Shown here one piece after another: positions 42,358-51,490 of a stretch of 64,000 nucleotides of DNA. The DNA is from Novosphingobium capsulatum NBRC 12533 (GTDB lineage: Bacteria; Pseudomonadota; Alphaproteobacteria; Sphingomonadales; Sphingomonadaceae): assembly GCF_001598375.1 (NCBI RefSeq), contig NZ_BCYV01000019.1, positions 1-64,000 of the forward strand. The letters are read 5' to 3'. Below the pieces are notes generated by a model. The model worked only from the letters and a program-made list of their open reading frames with translations, searched no databases and had not been told where the DNA came from. The position numbers and the translations under genes are program-made. Every line of letters begins with the position of its first letter. Within the stretch, counting starts at the first letter, position 1.

Positions 42358-43722
42358 TTGACCGATCTGCCCCCTTCCAGCCCTGCCTCGTCCGGACACC
42401 GATCCTCAGGCCCGCGCGCCCATCTCCACGTCGGCCACGCCATGCTGGTGGCACTGGGGATGGTCATGTCGACCGACAGCCTCAAGACCGCGCCCACCGT
42501 GGCGGCCAATGCGCCGGGCGGGCACGTGCTGCTGCTGTGGGTAGCCGGCGCGCTGGTCACCATGGTGGGCGCGCTATGCTATGTCGAAATGGCGGCGGCC
42601 TTTCCGGATTCGGGCGGCGAATACAGTTTCCTGCGCCGGGCCTGGGGCGGGCGCGTGGCGGCGCTCTATGCCTGGTCGCGCTTTGCCATCATGCACACCG
42701 GCTGGATCGCGCTGATGGCGCATCTGCTGACCGACTATGCCAGCGCGCTGTGGCCGCTGGGCCATGCCGGGCGCACCGTGCTGGCGCTGGCGATCGTGGC
42801 GGCGCTCACCGCGCTCAACCTCGTGCATGTCAGGCTGGGTTTCCTCACCCAGGCACTGCTGGTGGCGCTGGTGGCGGCCGGCTTTGCCTGTGTTACTGCG
42901 GCCGGCCTGCTCGTGCCCGCGCCCGCCGCCGGCGCGCCGCTGGCTAGTGGCGGCAGCGTGGGCGTGGCGCTGATCTATGTGTTCCTGGCCTATGGCGGGT
43001 GGAGCGACATGGCGACGCTGTCGGGCGAGGTGCGCGGCGGGCGGCGGGCCATGCTGGTGGTGGTGATCGGCGCGCTCGCCCTGCTGATGCTGATCTATTG
43101 CGCGATGAACTGGGCGCTGCTGCGCGGGCTGGGGCCGGCGGGCCTGGCCGCCAGCACCGCGCCCGGCGCCGATCTGGCGCGCACCGCGTTCGGCCCGGCC
43201 GGCGCGTGGCTGACCGTGGGGATCGTGGCGATCTCGGCGATCAGCAGCATCAATTCCACGCTGATCGTGTGTTCGCGCGTCACCGCTTCTGCCGCGGCAG
43301 ACCTGCCGGCACTGTCCGCGCTGGGCAACTGGCACGATGCGCGCGGCACGCCGGCGCGCGCCACGCTGGCGGTGGGCGGGTTTTCCCTGCTGCTGACGGC
43401 AGTATCGGGCCTGTCGCAAAGCGGCTTTGGCGCCATGGTCGATTACATGACGCCGGTCTATTGGCTGTTCGTGATCCTGGGCATGGCCGCGCTGATCCGC
43501 CTGCGCCGCACCATGAAGGCGCACGACTGGCCGGTGCGAACGCCGCTGTTCCCGCTGTTTCCGCTGGCCTTCATGGCGCTGTCGGCCGCCATGCTGTGGT
43601 CTTCGCTCACCCAGCTGGGGCCGGGTGCCTTGGCCGGGGCCGCCGTTCTGCTGCTGGGCCTGGTGCTGGGCCAACTGGTGCAGCGGCGCGGGAGGACTGC
43701 CCAAGCCGTCCAACAAAGCTGA
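42358..43722 (+). CDS. APC-family amino-acid permease of the methionine locus
   Basis: About 454 residues with some twelve hydrophobic segments. Typical APC features include FPDSGGEYSFLRRAWG in the TM2-TM3 region and YGGWSDMATLSGEVRGG around TM6. No ATG precedes TM1 in frame. TTG 42358 with GGAAAG about 7 bases upstream is the most plausible start, while ATG 42442 would cut into TM1. It is divergent from the receptor-methyltransferase operon and may be the inner-membrane step for the same compound (an MmuP-like role). The low-efficiency start codon may keep expression low. Confidence 0.8.
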   Translation: MTDLPPSSPASSGHRSSGPRAHLHVGHAMLVALGMVMSTDSLKTAPTVAANAPGGHVLLLWVAGALVTMVGALCYVEMAAAFPDSGGEYSFLRRAWGGRVAALYAWSRFAIMHTGWIALMAHLLTDYASALWPLGHAGRTVLALAIVAALTALNLVHVRLGFLTQALLVALVAAGFACVTAAGLLVPAPAAGAPLASGGSVGVALIYVFLAYGGWSDMATLSGEVRGGRRAMLVVVIGALALLMLIYCAMNWALLRGLGPAGLAASTAPGADLARTAFGPAGAWLTVGIVAISAISSINSTLIVCSRVTASAAADLPALSALGNWHDARGTPARATLAVGGFSLLLTAVSGLSQSGFGAMVDYMTPVYWLFVILGMAALIRLRRTMKAHDWPVRTPLFPLFPLAFMALSAAMLWSSLTQLGPGALAGAAVLLLGLVLGQLVQRRGRTAQAVQQS

Positions 43723-43818
43723 ACAATTCGACCAGCCTTATCGGTATTTCCTTGAATAGCTGCGCGCTTTAAACCGGCCTCACAGCCCGTCACGGGCGCC
43801 AGCTTTGGGAACACCGCC

Positions 43819-44715
43819 ATGACCATCCGCACCCCCGATGTGCCGGGCATCGAATTTGCCCTCCTGCCCCCGGTTCGCGATCTGGGCGAAGGCTTCAAGG
43901 TCCGCCGCGCGCTGCCTTCGGCCCACCGTCGCATGGTCGGGCCGTTCATCTTCTTTGACCAGATGGGCCCGGCCGCCTTTGCCGGTGGCGAAGGGCTCGA
44001 CGTGCGCCCGCACCCGCATATCGGCCTCGCCACGGTGACCTATCTGGTGGAAGGCGAAATCCTGCACCGCGATTCGCTCGGCTCGGTCCAGGCGATCCGT
44101 CCCGGCGAGGTCAACTGGATGACCGCCGGGCGCGGCATCACCCATTCCGAACGCACCGGCCCGGAAATGCGCAGCAGCGGCGGCCCGCTGTTCGGCCTGC
44201 AGGCCTGGGTTGCCCTGCCCACCCATGCCGAGGAAACCGATCCCGCCTTTGCCCACCACAAGGCGGATGAAATCCCCACAGGCGAGGTCGATGGCACCCG
44301 CCTGACGCTGATCGCCGGGCAGGTTGATGGCCTGACCTCGCCGGTCAAGACCCTGTCGGATCTGGTCTATGCCGAACTGGTGATAGCGCCGGGCGGACGC
44401 TATCGCGTCGCGGCCGATCACGTGGAGCGGGCGCTCTATGTCGTGAGTGGCGAAATCAGCGTGGGCGGCCAGACCGGCGGCTTCGCCACCAGCGAGCTGA
44501 TCGTGCTCAAGCCCGGCGCCGAAGTGGTGATCGAAAGCACGACCGGCGCGCGGGTAATGCTGATGGGCGGCGAACCGTTTCCCGAAAAGCGCCACATCTT
44601 CTGGAACTTCGTCTCGTCGCGGCCCGATCGCCTGGAACAGGCCAAGGCAGACTGGAAGGAAGACCGCTTTGCCCATGTTCCCGAAGAGCACGAGTTCATT
44701 CCGCTGCCCGAATAA
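43819..44715 (+). CDS. Pirin family protein
   Basis: A 298-residue bicupin. The N-terminal cupin has the pirin metal motif HPHIGLATVTYL (HxH) and the second ligand set in RGITHSERTGPE. The C-terminal cupin begins near residue 190 (AELVIAPGGRYRVA). Bacterial pirins bind iron; some oxidise quercetin and others bind metabolic enzymes. It is preceded by a 96-base gap after the permease and looks like a single-gene unit. Confidence 0.9.
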   Translation: MTIRTPDVPGIEFALLPPVRDLGEGFKVRRALPSAHRRMVGPFIFFDQMGPAAFAGGEGLDVRPHPHIGLATVTYLVEGEILHRDSLGSVQAIRPGEVNWMTAGRGITHSERTGPEMRSSGGPLFGLQAWVALPTHAEETDPAFAHHKADEIPTGEVDGTRLTLIAGQVDGLTSPVKTLSDLVYAELVIAPGGRYRVAADHVERALYVVSGEISVGGQTGGFATSELIVLKPGAEVVIESTTGARVMLMGGEPFPEKRHIFWNFVSSRPDRLEQAKADWKEDRFAHVPEEHEFIPLPE

Positions 44716-44927
44716 GTGGCTGTGACGCAAAAGCCACAGCAGAAACACAGCAATACTTCGTTGCATAAGGGAAAAGGAACAGACAGCATCGCAGCCTAAC
44801 CCCGGTCATCTCGGCGCAACCTGCTGCCGGAGATGGCCGGGCTTTCCCTTGCCATCGTCCGAGACGGGCAGGCGCCGAGACGCAGGCGGAACCGTTTCTC
44901 GATGACCGTGAGGGAAGGACAGTTCCG

Positions 44928-45806
44928 ATGATTCAACGCTCTGCACGCCGCCGGGCCGGCCGTATCGCCTTGGCCGCCACGCTGGCCGGCGCATCCATGG
45001 CCCTGGCCAGCGCGGCCAAGGCGGAAGACACCGCGCCGCCTTCGGCCATCACCATTTCCGGCAGCGCCGCCGTGGTGACCGACTATCGCCTGCGCGGCGT
45101 GTCGCAATCCAACAACGGCTTTGCCCTGCAGGCCGGCGTCACCATCGCCCATGAAAGCGGCTTCTACGTCGGCACCTGGGGCTCCAACCTGGCCGGCTGG
45201 GGCACGTTCGGTGGCCCCAACCTGGAACTCGACGCGATCGGCGGCTTCAAAAAGTCGTTCGGCCCGGCCACGCTCGACGTTGGCCTGACCTGGTATATGT
45301 ATCCGGGCGGCGCGGCCAAGACCGACTTTGCCGAACCCTTCGTCAAGCTGTCGGGCACTGTCGGCCCGGTCTCGGCACTGGCCGGCGTGGCCTATGCGCC
45401 CAAGCAGCAGGCGCTGGGTCAGTGGTATGATTCGGGCGCCAGCTACGTCGCCGGCACGCCCGAACATCCCGGTGCCAAGAACGACAACCTCTATGTCTGG
45501 GGCGATGTGAGCGGCGCAATCCCGACTACCCCGGTCACGCTCAAGGCCCACCTCGGCTATTCCAAGGGCAATCCCGGCCTCGGCCCCAATGGCACCAGCG
45601 TGGCGCCGACCGGTTCCTATGCCGATTGGCTGCTGGGCGCCGACCTGGCGCTGGGCAAGGTGGTACTGGGCATTGCCTATATCGACACCAACATCAGCGA
45701 TGCCGATGCCGCCTATCTGCGGCCCAACTTCACCAAGTATCAGGTCCAGGACGGCGCCTCGATCTCGTCCTCGCGCGTGGTGCTGTCGGCCACGGTCAAC
45801 TTCTAA
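44928..45806 (+). CDS. TorF family putative porin
   Basis: A 292-residue outer-membrane protein with a signal peptide ending near AAKAED. The first strand reads ISGSAAVVTDYRLRGVSQSNNG, the hallmark of the TIGR02001/TorF group of proteobacterial porins. It is followed by amphipathic beta-strands (FYVGTWGSNL, DVGLTWYMYPGG) and a C-terminal strand ending in phenylalanine (VLSATVNF). Substrate unknown. A strong terminator follows at 45842, so it is probably a single-gene transcript. Confidence 0.87.
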   Translation: MIQRSARRRAGRIALAATLAGASMALASAAKAEDTAPPSAITISGSAAVVTDYRLRGVSQSNNGFALQAGVTIAHESGFYVGTWGSNLAGWGTFGGPNLELDAIGGFKKSFGPATLDVGLTWYMYPGGAAKTDFAEPFVKLSGTVGPVSALAGVAYAPKQQALGQWYDSGASYVAGTPEHPGAKNDNLYVWGDVSGAIPTTPVTLKAHLGYSKGNPGLGPNGTSVAPTGSYADWLLGADLALGKVVLGIAYIDTNISDADAAYLRPNFTKYQVQDGASISSSRVVLSATVNF

Positions 45807-45841
45807 CCCGCCCTTTCCACCAGGTACGCACGACTGTCCCT

Positions 45842-45874
45842 CGCCAGCCCCCAAGCTGGCGGGGGACTTTTTTT
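45842..45874 (+). terminator. Rho-independent terminator of the TorF-like gene
   Basis: CGCCAGC (45842-45848) pairs perfectly with GCTGGCG (45855-45861) across a six-base loop, followed by GGGGAC and a run of seven T residues (45868-45874). It lies 36 bases past the stop codon. Confidence 0.85.
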
Positions 45875-45900
45875 ATGTGCCGTTGTCGCAGGCCTGGCTC

Positions 45901-45939
45901 AACGAAACTGCCCCCACAGGCCAGAGGCCGTGGGGGCAG
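45901..45939 (-). terminator. Hairpin terminator of the SulP operon
   Basis: CTGCCCCCAC (45908-45917) pairs perfectly with 45930-45939, and inside the loop GGCC-AGA-GGCC extends the stem by four more pairs. On the minus strand the hairpin is followed by TTTCGTT, a weak T tract. It lies 70 bases beyond the SulP stop at 46010, facing the TorF terminator. Confidence 0.6.
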
Positions 45940-46009
45940 CGGCGCGTGGTGCGCCATCCATGAGCCGGGATGGGGGTGGGCTCAGGAGTTCGACAGGGGC
46001 TCTGCGCGA

Positions 46010-47551
46010 TCAGGCGGCGTGGGGCACCGCGCGCAGGATCGGCTCGGGGCCCGAGACGGTTACCGCGTTGCCCTGCTGGCGGCGGCGGGCGAGCCATTCG
46101 CGCAGGGTTTCGGCAGTGGTGTGGTCGATCGCCTTGACCCGGCCGAGATCGAGGTGGACACGGCGATCGGCCGGCAGGTCTTCGAGCACGGCGTTGAGCT
46201 TGGTCAGCCGCAGGAAGGTGGCCGCACCCTTGAGTTCCACGTTGGTGGCGTCACCATGATCGTGGGCGTGAACACCCAGGTTGAGGTGCTTCACATGCGG
46301 CAGCAGTTCCACCAGCGACAGCGCCATGCCCACGAGCACGCCGGTCAACAGGTCGGTCGTCACGACCAAGGCAAAGGTCACCGCCCAGATGGCCGCGGGC
46401 AGCGGGCCATAGTGGGTGAACAGGTGCTTCACATGCTTGAGGCTGACCAGCTTCCAGCCCGTCACCACCAGCACGCCGCCGAGCGCAGCCATCGGCACTT
46501 CGCGCAGCAGCCAGGGCAGCAGCGCGACAAAGCCAAGGATCCACGCGCCATGCAGCACGGCCGACCAGCGGGTTTGCGCACCGGCCTGGACGTTAGCCGA
46601 AGAGCGCACGATCACGCCGGTCATCGGCAGGGCGCCAACCATGCCGCACAGCAGGTTGCCGATGCCCTGCGCGCGCAGTTCCTTGTTATAGTCGGTGCGC
46701 ACGCCATTGTGCATGCGATCGACGGCTGCGGCGGACAACAGCGTTTCCGCGCTGGCGATAAAGGCAATGGCCACGGCCGAGACCAGCAGCGCCGGCTTGG
46801 CCAGCAGCGGATCGAGGAACGCGCCGCCCGGCGCGGCAAATGCGGCGCTGAGCGAATCCGGCACGGCAATGCGCGCCACCGGCAGGCCGAGCACGGCGGC
46901 AAGCACCGTGGCCGCCACCACGCCGATCAGGGCACCCGGCACCAGAGACAGCGCCTTGGGCTTGAGCTTGTCCCAGCCCAGCATGCCCACGATCGTCACC
47001 AGGCCCAGCACCAGCGCCATTTCGCTGGCGCGCCAATCGAACGGCGAAAGACCCAGCACGCGCGCCGGGATCATCGACAGGTTGGCCAGGCCGTTGGACA
47101 TCGGCTTGGCATCGAACAGGATGTGAAACTGGCCCACCACGATCAGCGCGCCGATGCCGGCCAGCATGCCGTGCACCACCGCCGGGGAAATGGCGCGGAA
47201 CACGCCGCCCAGGCGGGCAACGCCGGCCACCAGCTGGATCAGCCCGGCAACCAGCAGCACGGGGCCCAGCGCGGACAGGCCATTGTCGCGCACGAATTCG
47301 AACACGATCACGGCCAGGCCCGCCGCCGGGCCGGAAACCTGCAAGGGAGAGCCGGCGAGCAGGCCGACGACAATGCCGCCGATGATGCCGGTCACCAAGC
47401 CCTTTTCCGGTGGCACACCCGAGGCGATGGCAATGCCCATGCACAGCGGCATGGCCACCAGGAACACCACGATCGACGCGGTGAAATCGCGAACGAGGCC
47501 GCCCTTTGTGGGGGCAGCCTCGGGCGATGCAGCGATTGCTGCCTGGCTCAT
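46010..47551 (-). CDS. SulP family anion transporter, probable bicarbonate type
   Basis: A 513-residue transporter. About ten to twelve helices carry the SulP motifs (FLVAMPLCMGIAIASGVPP near residues 31-49, QVSGPAAGLAVIVF at about 70-83, and SAETLLSAAAVDRM). A short C-terminal STAS domain begins near 440. SulP proteins carry sulfate, bicarbonate or dicarboxylates. Here it overlaps the carbonic anhydrase gene by ATGA, a coupling seen in bicarbonate-linked SulP systems, so bicarbonate transport is favoured. It ends a minus-strand run downstream of a two-component system. Confidence 0.88.
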   Translation of the reverse strand: MSQAAIAASPEAAPTKGGLVRDFTASIVVFLVAMPLCMGIAIASGVPPEKGLVTGIIGGIVVGLLAGSPLQVSGPAAGLAVIVFEFVRDNGLSALGPVLLVAGLIQLVAGVARLGGVFRAISPAVVHGMLAGIGALIVVGQFHILFDAKPMSNGLANLSMIPARVLGLSPFDWRASEMALVLGLVTIVGMLGWDKLKPKALSLVPGALIGVVAATVLAAVLGLPVARIAVPDSLSAAFAAPGGAFLDPLLAKPALLVSAVAIAFIASAETLLSAAAVDRMHNGVRTDYNKELRAQGIGNLLCGMVGALPMTGVIVRSSANVQAGAQTRWSAVLHGAWILGFVALLPWLLREVPMAALGGVLVVTGWKLVSLKHVKHLFTHYGPLPAAIWAVTFALVVTTDLLTGVLVGMALSLVELLPHVKHLNLGVHAHDHGDATNVELKGAATFLRLTKLNAVLEDLPADRRVHLDLGRVKAIDHTTAETLREWLARRRQQGNAVTVSGPEPILRAVPHAA

Positions 47552-48243
47552 TCGGCCGCCTCCGCCAGGGCCGGTTCGCGTGCAAAGCGCGGTGCGGCCG
47601 CCAGGGCGACGGGCAGCGGGCGATCTTCGCGCAGCGGCACGAATTCACCGGTATCGCCATCCAGGCCCAGCACCTGGCCGGCGCTGATATCCACGAACCA
47701 GCCATGGAGCGACATTTCGCCGCGCGCGATCGCGGCCGAGACCGACGGATGGGTGCGCAGATGATCGATCTGGGCGATGATGTTCTGCAGGCTGACCGCG
47801 CGCACGCGCTCACTGCCGTGCAGGTGCGGCGAACAGCTCGACACGACATGCTCGGCCGCAGCGCCGTGGCGCAGCCAGGCGACCACGTTGGGCATGCCCT
47901 GCGGCGGCTCGGGCGCGGCCAGCGCCTTCATCGCGCCGCAGTCAGAGTGTCCGCACACGATGATGTCCCGCACGCCCAGGGCGACGACGGCATATTCCAC
48001 CGTGGACGACACGCCGCCGTTCATCGTCGAATAGGCCGGCACCATGTTGCCCGCGTTGCGGCACACGAACAGGTCGCCAGGCTGGGCCTGCATGATCTGC
48101 TCGGGCACGATGCGCGAATCCGCGCAGGACACCATCAGCGCCTTGGGCGCCTGGCCGTGGGCAGAAAGCTGGCCATAAAGCTCGCTGCTCTGCGGAAAGA
48201 CGGTCTTTTCGAAACGGAAAACCCGGCCGATAAGTTCGTTCAT
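47548..48243 (-). CDS. Beta-class carbonic anhydrase
   Basis: A 231-residue cytosolic enzyme that interconverts CO2 and bicarbonate. The zinc ligands are Cys40 in SCADSR, His99 and Cys102 in CGHSDCGA; the catalytic dyad Asp42-Arg44 is intact. ACADSR-like and VCRNAGN blocks match the beta class. It overlaps the following SulP gene by four bases, indicating a joint role in inorganic carbon supply or pH balance. The gap of 107 bases to the histidine kinase gene could hold a separate promoter. Confidence 0.93.
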   Translation of the reverse strand: MNELIGRVFRFEKTVFPQSSELYGQLSAHGQAPKALMVSCADSRIVPEQIMQAQPGDLFVCRNAGNMVPAYSTMNGGVSSTVEYAVVALGVRDIIVCGHSDCGAMKALAAPEPPQGMPNVVAWLRHGAAAEHVVSSCSPHLHGSERVRAVSLQNIIAQIDHLRTHPSVSAAIARGEMSLHGWFVDISAGQVLGLDGDTGEFVPLREDRPLPVALAAAPRFAREPALAEAAE

Positions 48244-48350
48244 GGGGAGGTACCTCCTCTTGAATATCTGATGCGCGGGGCGAATGCCGTTGCGCTTGAT
48301 GCAAGAGGTACGCGGATGTCTTTGCCCGCAGCCGTCGCAACTGTAAGGAA

Positions 48351-49736
48351 CTATTTCCCTGGCTTGGCAGCAGGGTAGCCGGCCTTGCGCGGCAGACGAA
48401 CCGTGGCGACCAGGCCGCTGACCGGCCCGGTCTCGCCCGGTTCGGGGCGGCGATTGGCGAGAATCAGCGTGCCGCCTTCGGCCCGGATCGCGCGCTTGAC
48501 GATGGCCAGGCCCAACCCCATGCCCGGCGTATCGCGCCCGCGCGCCGCATCCAGGCGCACGAACGGCTGGGTCACTTCATCCAGCCGGTCCACCGGAATG
48601 CCCGGGCCGCGATCGGCCACCACCACTTCGGCCCAATCGCCATCGGCGCGCACGATCACTTCCACATGCCCGGCATAGTGCAGCGCGTTTTCCACCAGAT
48701 TGCCCAGCGCACGGCGCAGCGACACCGCGCGCGCCTGGATCACCAGCCGGTCTGGCCCGTCATAGGTGGCATCGCCCCCCTGGTCATAGGCGTTGTCCAC
48801 CAGCGTCATCGCCATGGCCGCCAGGTCCACCGGCTCTGCCGGGATCTGCCGCCCTTCCCCTTCGACATAGGCTTGCAGCGAGGCGAGCAGGTGCATCATC
48901 TCGTCAATGTCGTGGACCATGTCGGCCTGGGTTTCGCGGTCGATGCCGGCATCGTCCAGCCGCAGCCGCAGCCGCGCAAGGGGTGTGCGCAAGTCATGAC
49001 CGATCGCCAGCATCGACTGCGTGCGATCGAGCATCTGGCGATAGATGCGGCTTTGCATGCGGTTGAACGCGCGGATCAGGCGGCGCACTTCGTCCGGGCC
49101 GCGCTCGGTCAGCGGTTCGGGCGGGCCGGCGCCAACCCGCCCGGTGGCGGATACCAGCGCCTTGAGCGGGCGAATCGTGGCGCGAAACAGCACCCAGGCC
49201 AGAACCACCAGCAAGGGCGTTGGCACCAGCAGCACCGCCAGCCGTCCGGCATTGAGCGTCCAGGCCTCGCTCGCCTGGGTGCGGAACACCACGCCCGAGC
49301 CGTCCTTGAGCAGCATCGCCCCGTTTACCGATCCGGGAGAAGCGAGCGATTTCAGCGAAAAGCGCGGATCGCCCGAGGCCAGTTCGGGCGCGGCATCGAG
49401 CACCTGCGCGCGCAGCCGGTCGAGCGAAAGCGCATCGTCGCCGTGGGCCAGGCGCGGTTTCCACGCCAGGGAAAAGCGCGGCGAAGACAATCGCTCGGCC
49501 AGCGCCGGGCGGTCGGCCGGCTCTTCTGCTTCCAGCGCGCGGCTGGCGATCACCAGGTTTTCGGCAATGCGCGCCGCGTCATCGCTGCGCAGGGCAAAGT
49601 TGCTGGCGCGATCGAACAGCACGGCGTTGGAGCCGAAATCGATCGCCGCCATCAGCACCAGAATGGCCAAAAGCCGCTCCGGCAAACCGAAGCGGCGCAT
49701 GGCCCGGCGCAGCGACAGCCGGCGCCGGGAAATCAT
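48351..49736 (-). CDS. Sensor histidine kinase (EnvZ/OmpB-like)
   Basis: A 461-residue membrane kinase with TM1 at about 22-42, a periplasmic sensor region (about 43-165) and TM2 at about 167-185. A HAMP-like linker is followed by the dimerisation helix with His247 in GHDLRTPLARL. The ATP-binding domain has N (NLVENALHYA), DRGPGIP and GMGLGLAIV boxes. The GHDLRTP form is typical of the EnvZ-like subfamily. It follows the response-regulator gene by 13 bases. Signal unknown; the downstream carbonic anhydrase-SulP pair is a candidate target. Confidence 0.9.
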   Translation of the reverse strand: MISRRRLSLRRAMRRFGLPERLLAILVLMAAIDFGSNAVLFDRASNFALRSDDAARIAENLVIASRALEAEEPADRPALAERLSSPRFSLAWKPRLAHGDDALSLDRLRAQVLDAAPELASGDPRFSLKSLASPGSVNGAMLLKDGSGVVFRTQASEAWTLNAGRLAVLLVPTPLLVVLAWVLFRATIRPLKALVSATGRVGAGPPEPLTERGPDEVRRLIRAFNRMQSRIYRQMLDRTQSMLAIGHDLRTPLARLRLRLDDAGIDRETQADMVHDIDEMMHLLASLQAYVEGEGRQIPAEPVDLAAMAMTLVDNAYDQGGDATYDGPDRLVIQARAVSLRRALGNLVENALHYAGHVEVIVRADGDWAEVVVADRGPGIPVDRLDEVTQPFVRLDAARGRDTPGMGLGLAIVKRAIRAEGGTLILANRRPEPGETGPVSGLVATVRLPRKAGYPAAKPGK

Positions 49737-49749
49737 GAGCGGCGCTGCA

Positions 49750-50532
49750 TCACGTGCGGGTGACTTGCGCCTTGAACATGTAGCCAACCCCGCGCACCGT
49801 CGCGATCGGGGCTTCGCCCCCGGCCGCCGTCAACTTGCGGCGCAGGCGCGACACCAGCACGTCGATGCTGCGGTCTGAACTGTCACCCAGGCGGGTGCGC
49901 GACAGCTCGATCAGGCGTTCGCGGCCCAGCACGCGCTGCGGCTGCGCCACGAACGTGGCGAGCAGATCGAATTCGGCGCCGGTCAGGTCCACCATCACGC
50001 CATCGGGGGCATGCAGTTCGCGGCGGGCAAGCGACAGCGTCCAGCCATCGAAGCGGATTTCGCTGGCGCGTTCGCCCGGTTCGGCCGCAGCCAGACCATC
50101 GCCGCCCTGCCCGCCACGGCGCAGCACAGCGCCGACGCGGGCGACCAGTTCACGCGTGCCGAACGGCTTGGCGAGATAGTCGTCCGCGCCCAGTTCCAGG
50201 CCGAGCACGCGATCTTCCTCGCTGCCACGGGCGGAAATGAAGATGATCGGCACGTCGCTCAACCGCCGCAGCTTGCGGAACAGCTCGATCCCGTTGGTGC
50301 CCGGCAGCATGATATCCAGCACGACGAGATCGGCCGGGGCGCTATCGAGCAGCACCCACATTTCCGCGCCAGTGGCGGCCGGGCGCACTTCATAGCCATG
50401 CTCGCGCAAGGCGCGGGCAGTCAGCGTGCGCAGGGGGCCATCGTCTTCGACAAGCACGATGGAGGGGGCAAGACGTGTGGCCAGCATGGCTGTGCTACGC
50501 AATGGCGCTCCTTTGGTTCCAGGCTCGGTCAT
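49750..50532 (-). CDS. OmpR-family response regulator
   Basis: A 260-residue regulator. The receiver domain is at about 24-135, with acidic residues in VLVEDDGPL, the phosphoacceptor aspartate in LVVLDIMLPG and the lysine in YLAKPFGTREL. The winged-helix DNA-binding domain is at about 160-255 and ends in RGVGYMFKAQ. It is paired with the kinase 13 bases downstream. The start could also be the internal methionine at residue 16. A small secreted protein gene ends 10 bases upstream, so the three may share a transcript. Confidence 0.92.
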   Translation of the reverse strand: MTEPGTKGAPLRSTAMLATRLAPSIVLVEDDGPLRTLTARALREHGYEVRPAATGAEMWVLLDSAPADLVVLDIMLPGTNGIELFRKLRRLSDVPIIFISARGSEEDRVLGLELGADDYLAKPFGTRELVARVGAVLRRGGQGGDGLAAAEPGERASEIRFDGWTLSLARRELHAPDGVMVDLTGAEFDLLATFVAQPQRVLGRERLIELSRTRLGDSSDRSIDVLVSRLRRKLTAAGGEAPIATVRGVGYMFKAQVTRT

Positions 50533-50541
50533 ACCGCCGCC

Positions 50542-50847
50542 TCAGCGCGCATCCTCGCGCACCACGGCGTTCTGGGCAAGGGCAGCATCAGTGCCGATCG
50601 CGGTGCGGCGGAAACAGCCACGGTTCTTGCCCGGATCGGGATGGCAGGCCACCACGGCGACACGGCCAGCGGCTGCATCACTGCGTTCTGCCACCGGCGT
50701 AGCGACGGCAGCGGGACGGCACAGCGCGGGACGGCCAGGCGCGCCCTGGCACACCGGGGCCGGGTGAGCAGCGGCAGTGGGAGCGGCCAGCAGCGGGGCA
50801 GCCGGAGCCGAAAGCGTCGCCAGAGCGAGGAAGGAAGCGAGGATCAT
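50542..50847 (-). CDS. Small secreted hypothetical protein
   Basis: About 101 residues with a signal peptide (cleavage near LLAAPTAAA). The short mature part has four cysteines (VCQGA, ALCRP, VACHPD, RGCFRR), which may form two disulfides. I do not recognise the family. ATG 50847 is chosen because a signal peptide begins there. The gene ends 10 bases before the response-regulator start, so it may encode a periplasmic component linked to the two-component system. Confidence 0.5.
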   Translation of the reverse strand: MILASFLALATLSAPAAPLLAAPTAAAHPAPVCQGAPGRPALCRPAAVATPVAERSDAAAGRVAVVACHPDPGKNRGCFRRTAIGTDAALAQNAVVREDAR

Positions 50848-51037
50848 GAGGGGGACACTCCGCAAGAAATTGGTCGCGTCCGGGGTAACACCATGCCTTT
50901 TGCGCGATGGGTGCGGCTTCGTGAAGAAGTGTTGCTGCGCAAGAAAAGATTGCGCCTTCATGTCCATCCTGCGCGCCATGCCGCAGCAAAGCGCCGATGC
51001 GGCAGGCCGCGGCATAGGGACGAAGCTGTTAAAGCGA

Positions 51038-51490
51038 TTACGTTTCGTTGCGCGGGCGTGTCTCGATCGCGGCATTTTCGCGCGTCGACGCAGCGCCAGG
51101 CGCCAGGGCCTTGCCCGGTGCGCCGGCAAAACCGTGCAAGCCCAGCCACCATTGCAGCGCGATCACCGCGCCCTTGGCCGGTTGCAACAGGCCCAGCACC
51201 ATCGTCACCGTGATGGTCAGGCACACGGCCATCATCACCGGCCACGACAGCGTGGTGTGTAGGCCCAGCGCGATAATCACCGGCGCCATGACGTGGCCGG
51301 TAACCAGGATCGCGAGGTAGGGGGGAAAATCGTCGGCGCTATGGCCGCGCCAGTCCTGCGCGCAGGCCGGGCACTGTGCCACTGGGCGCAGCCAGGCGGC
51401 AAACAGGCGCGCCTCGTCACAGCGCGGGCAATGGCCCCGCGCCCCGCGCCACAGGGCATCTGCCAGGCGGCGCGGGGGATTGCGGGTCAT
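51038..51490 (-). CDS. DUF983 family membrane protein
   Basis: A 150-residue protein with an N-terminal zinc-ribbon-like region (HCPRCDEARLF and AQCPACAQDW, two CxxC pairs at about 20-45). Two transmembrane helices follow (about 57-78 and 84-101), typical of DUF983. Function unknown. Its start overlaps the stop of der (ATGA), an arrangement I recall as common in sphingomonads. Confidence 0.85.
   Translation of the reverse strand: MTRNPPRRLADALWRGARGHCPRCDEARLFAAWLRPVAQCPACAQDWRGHSADDFPPYLAILVTGHVMAPVIIALGLHTTLSWPVMMAVCLTITVTMVLGLLQPAKGAVIALQWWLGLHGFAGAPGKALAPGAASTRENAAIETRPRNET

Noticed and set aside
44716..44790. Short hairpin GTGGCT...AGCCAC after the pirin gene
   Set aside because: Only six pairs with a ten-base loop and no T tract; not a convincing terminator.
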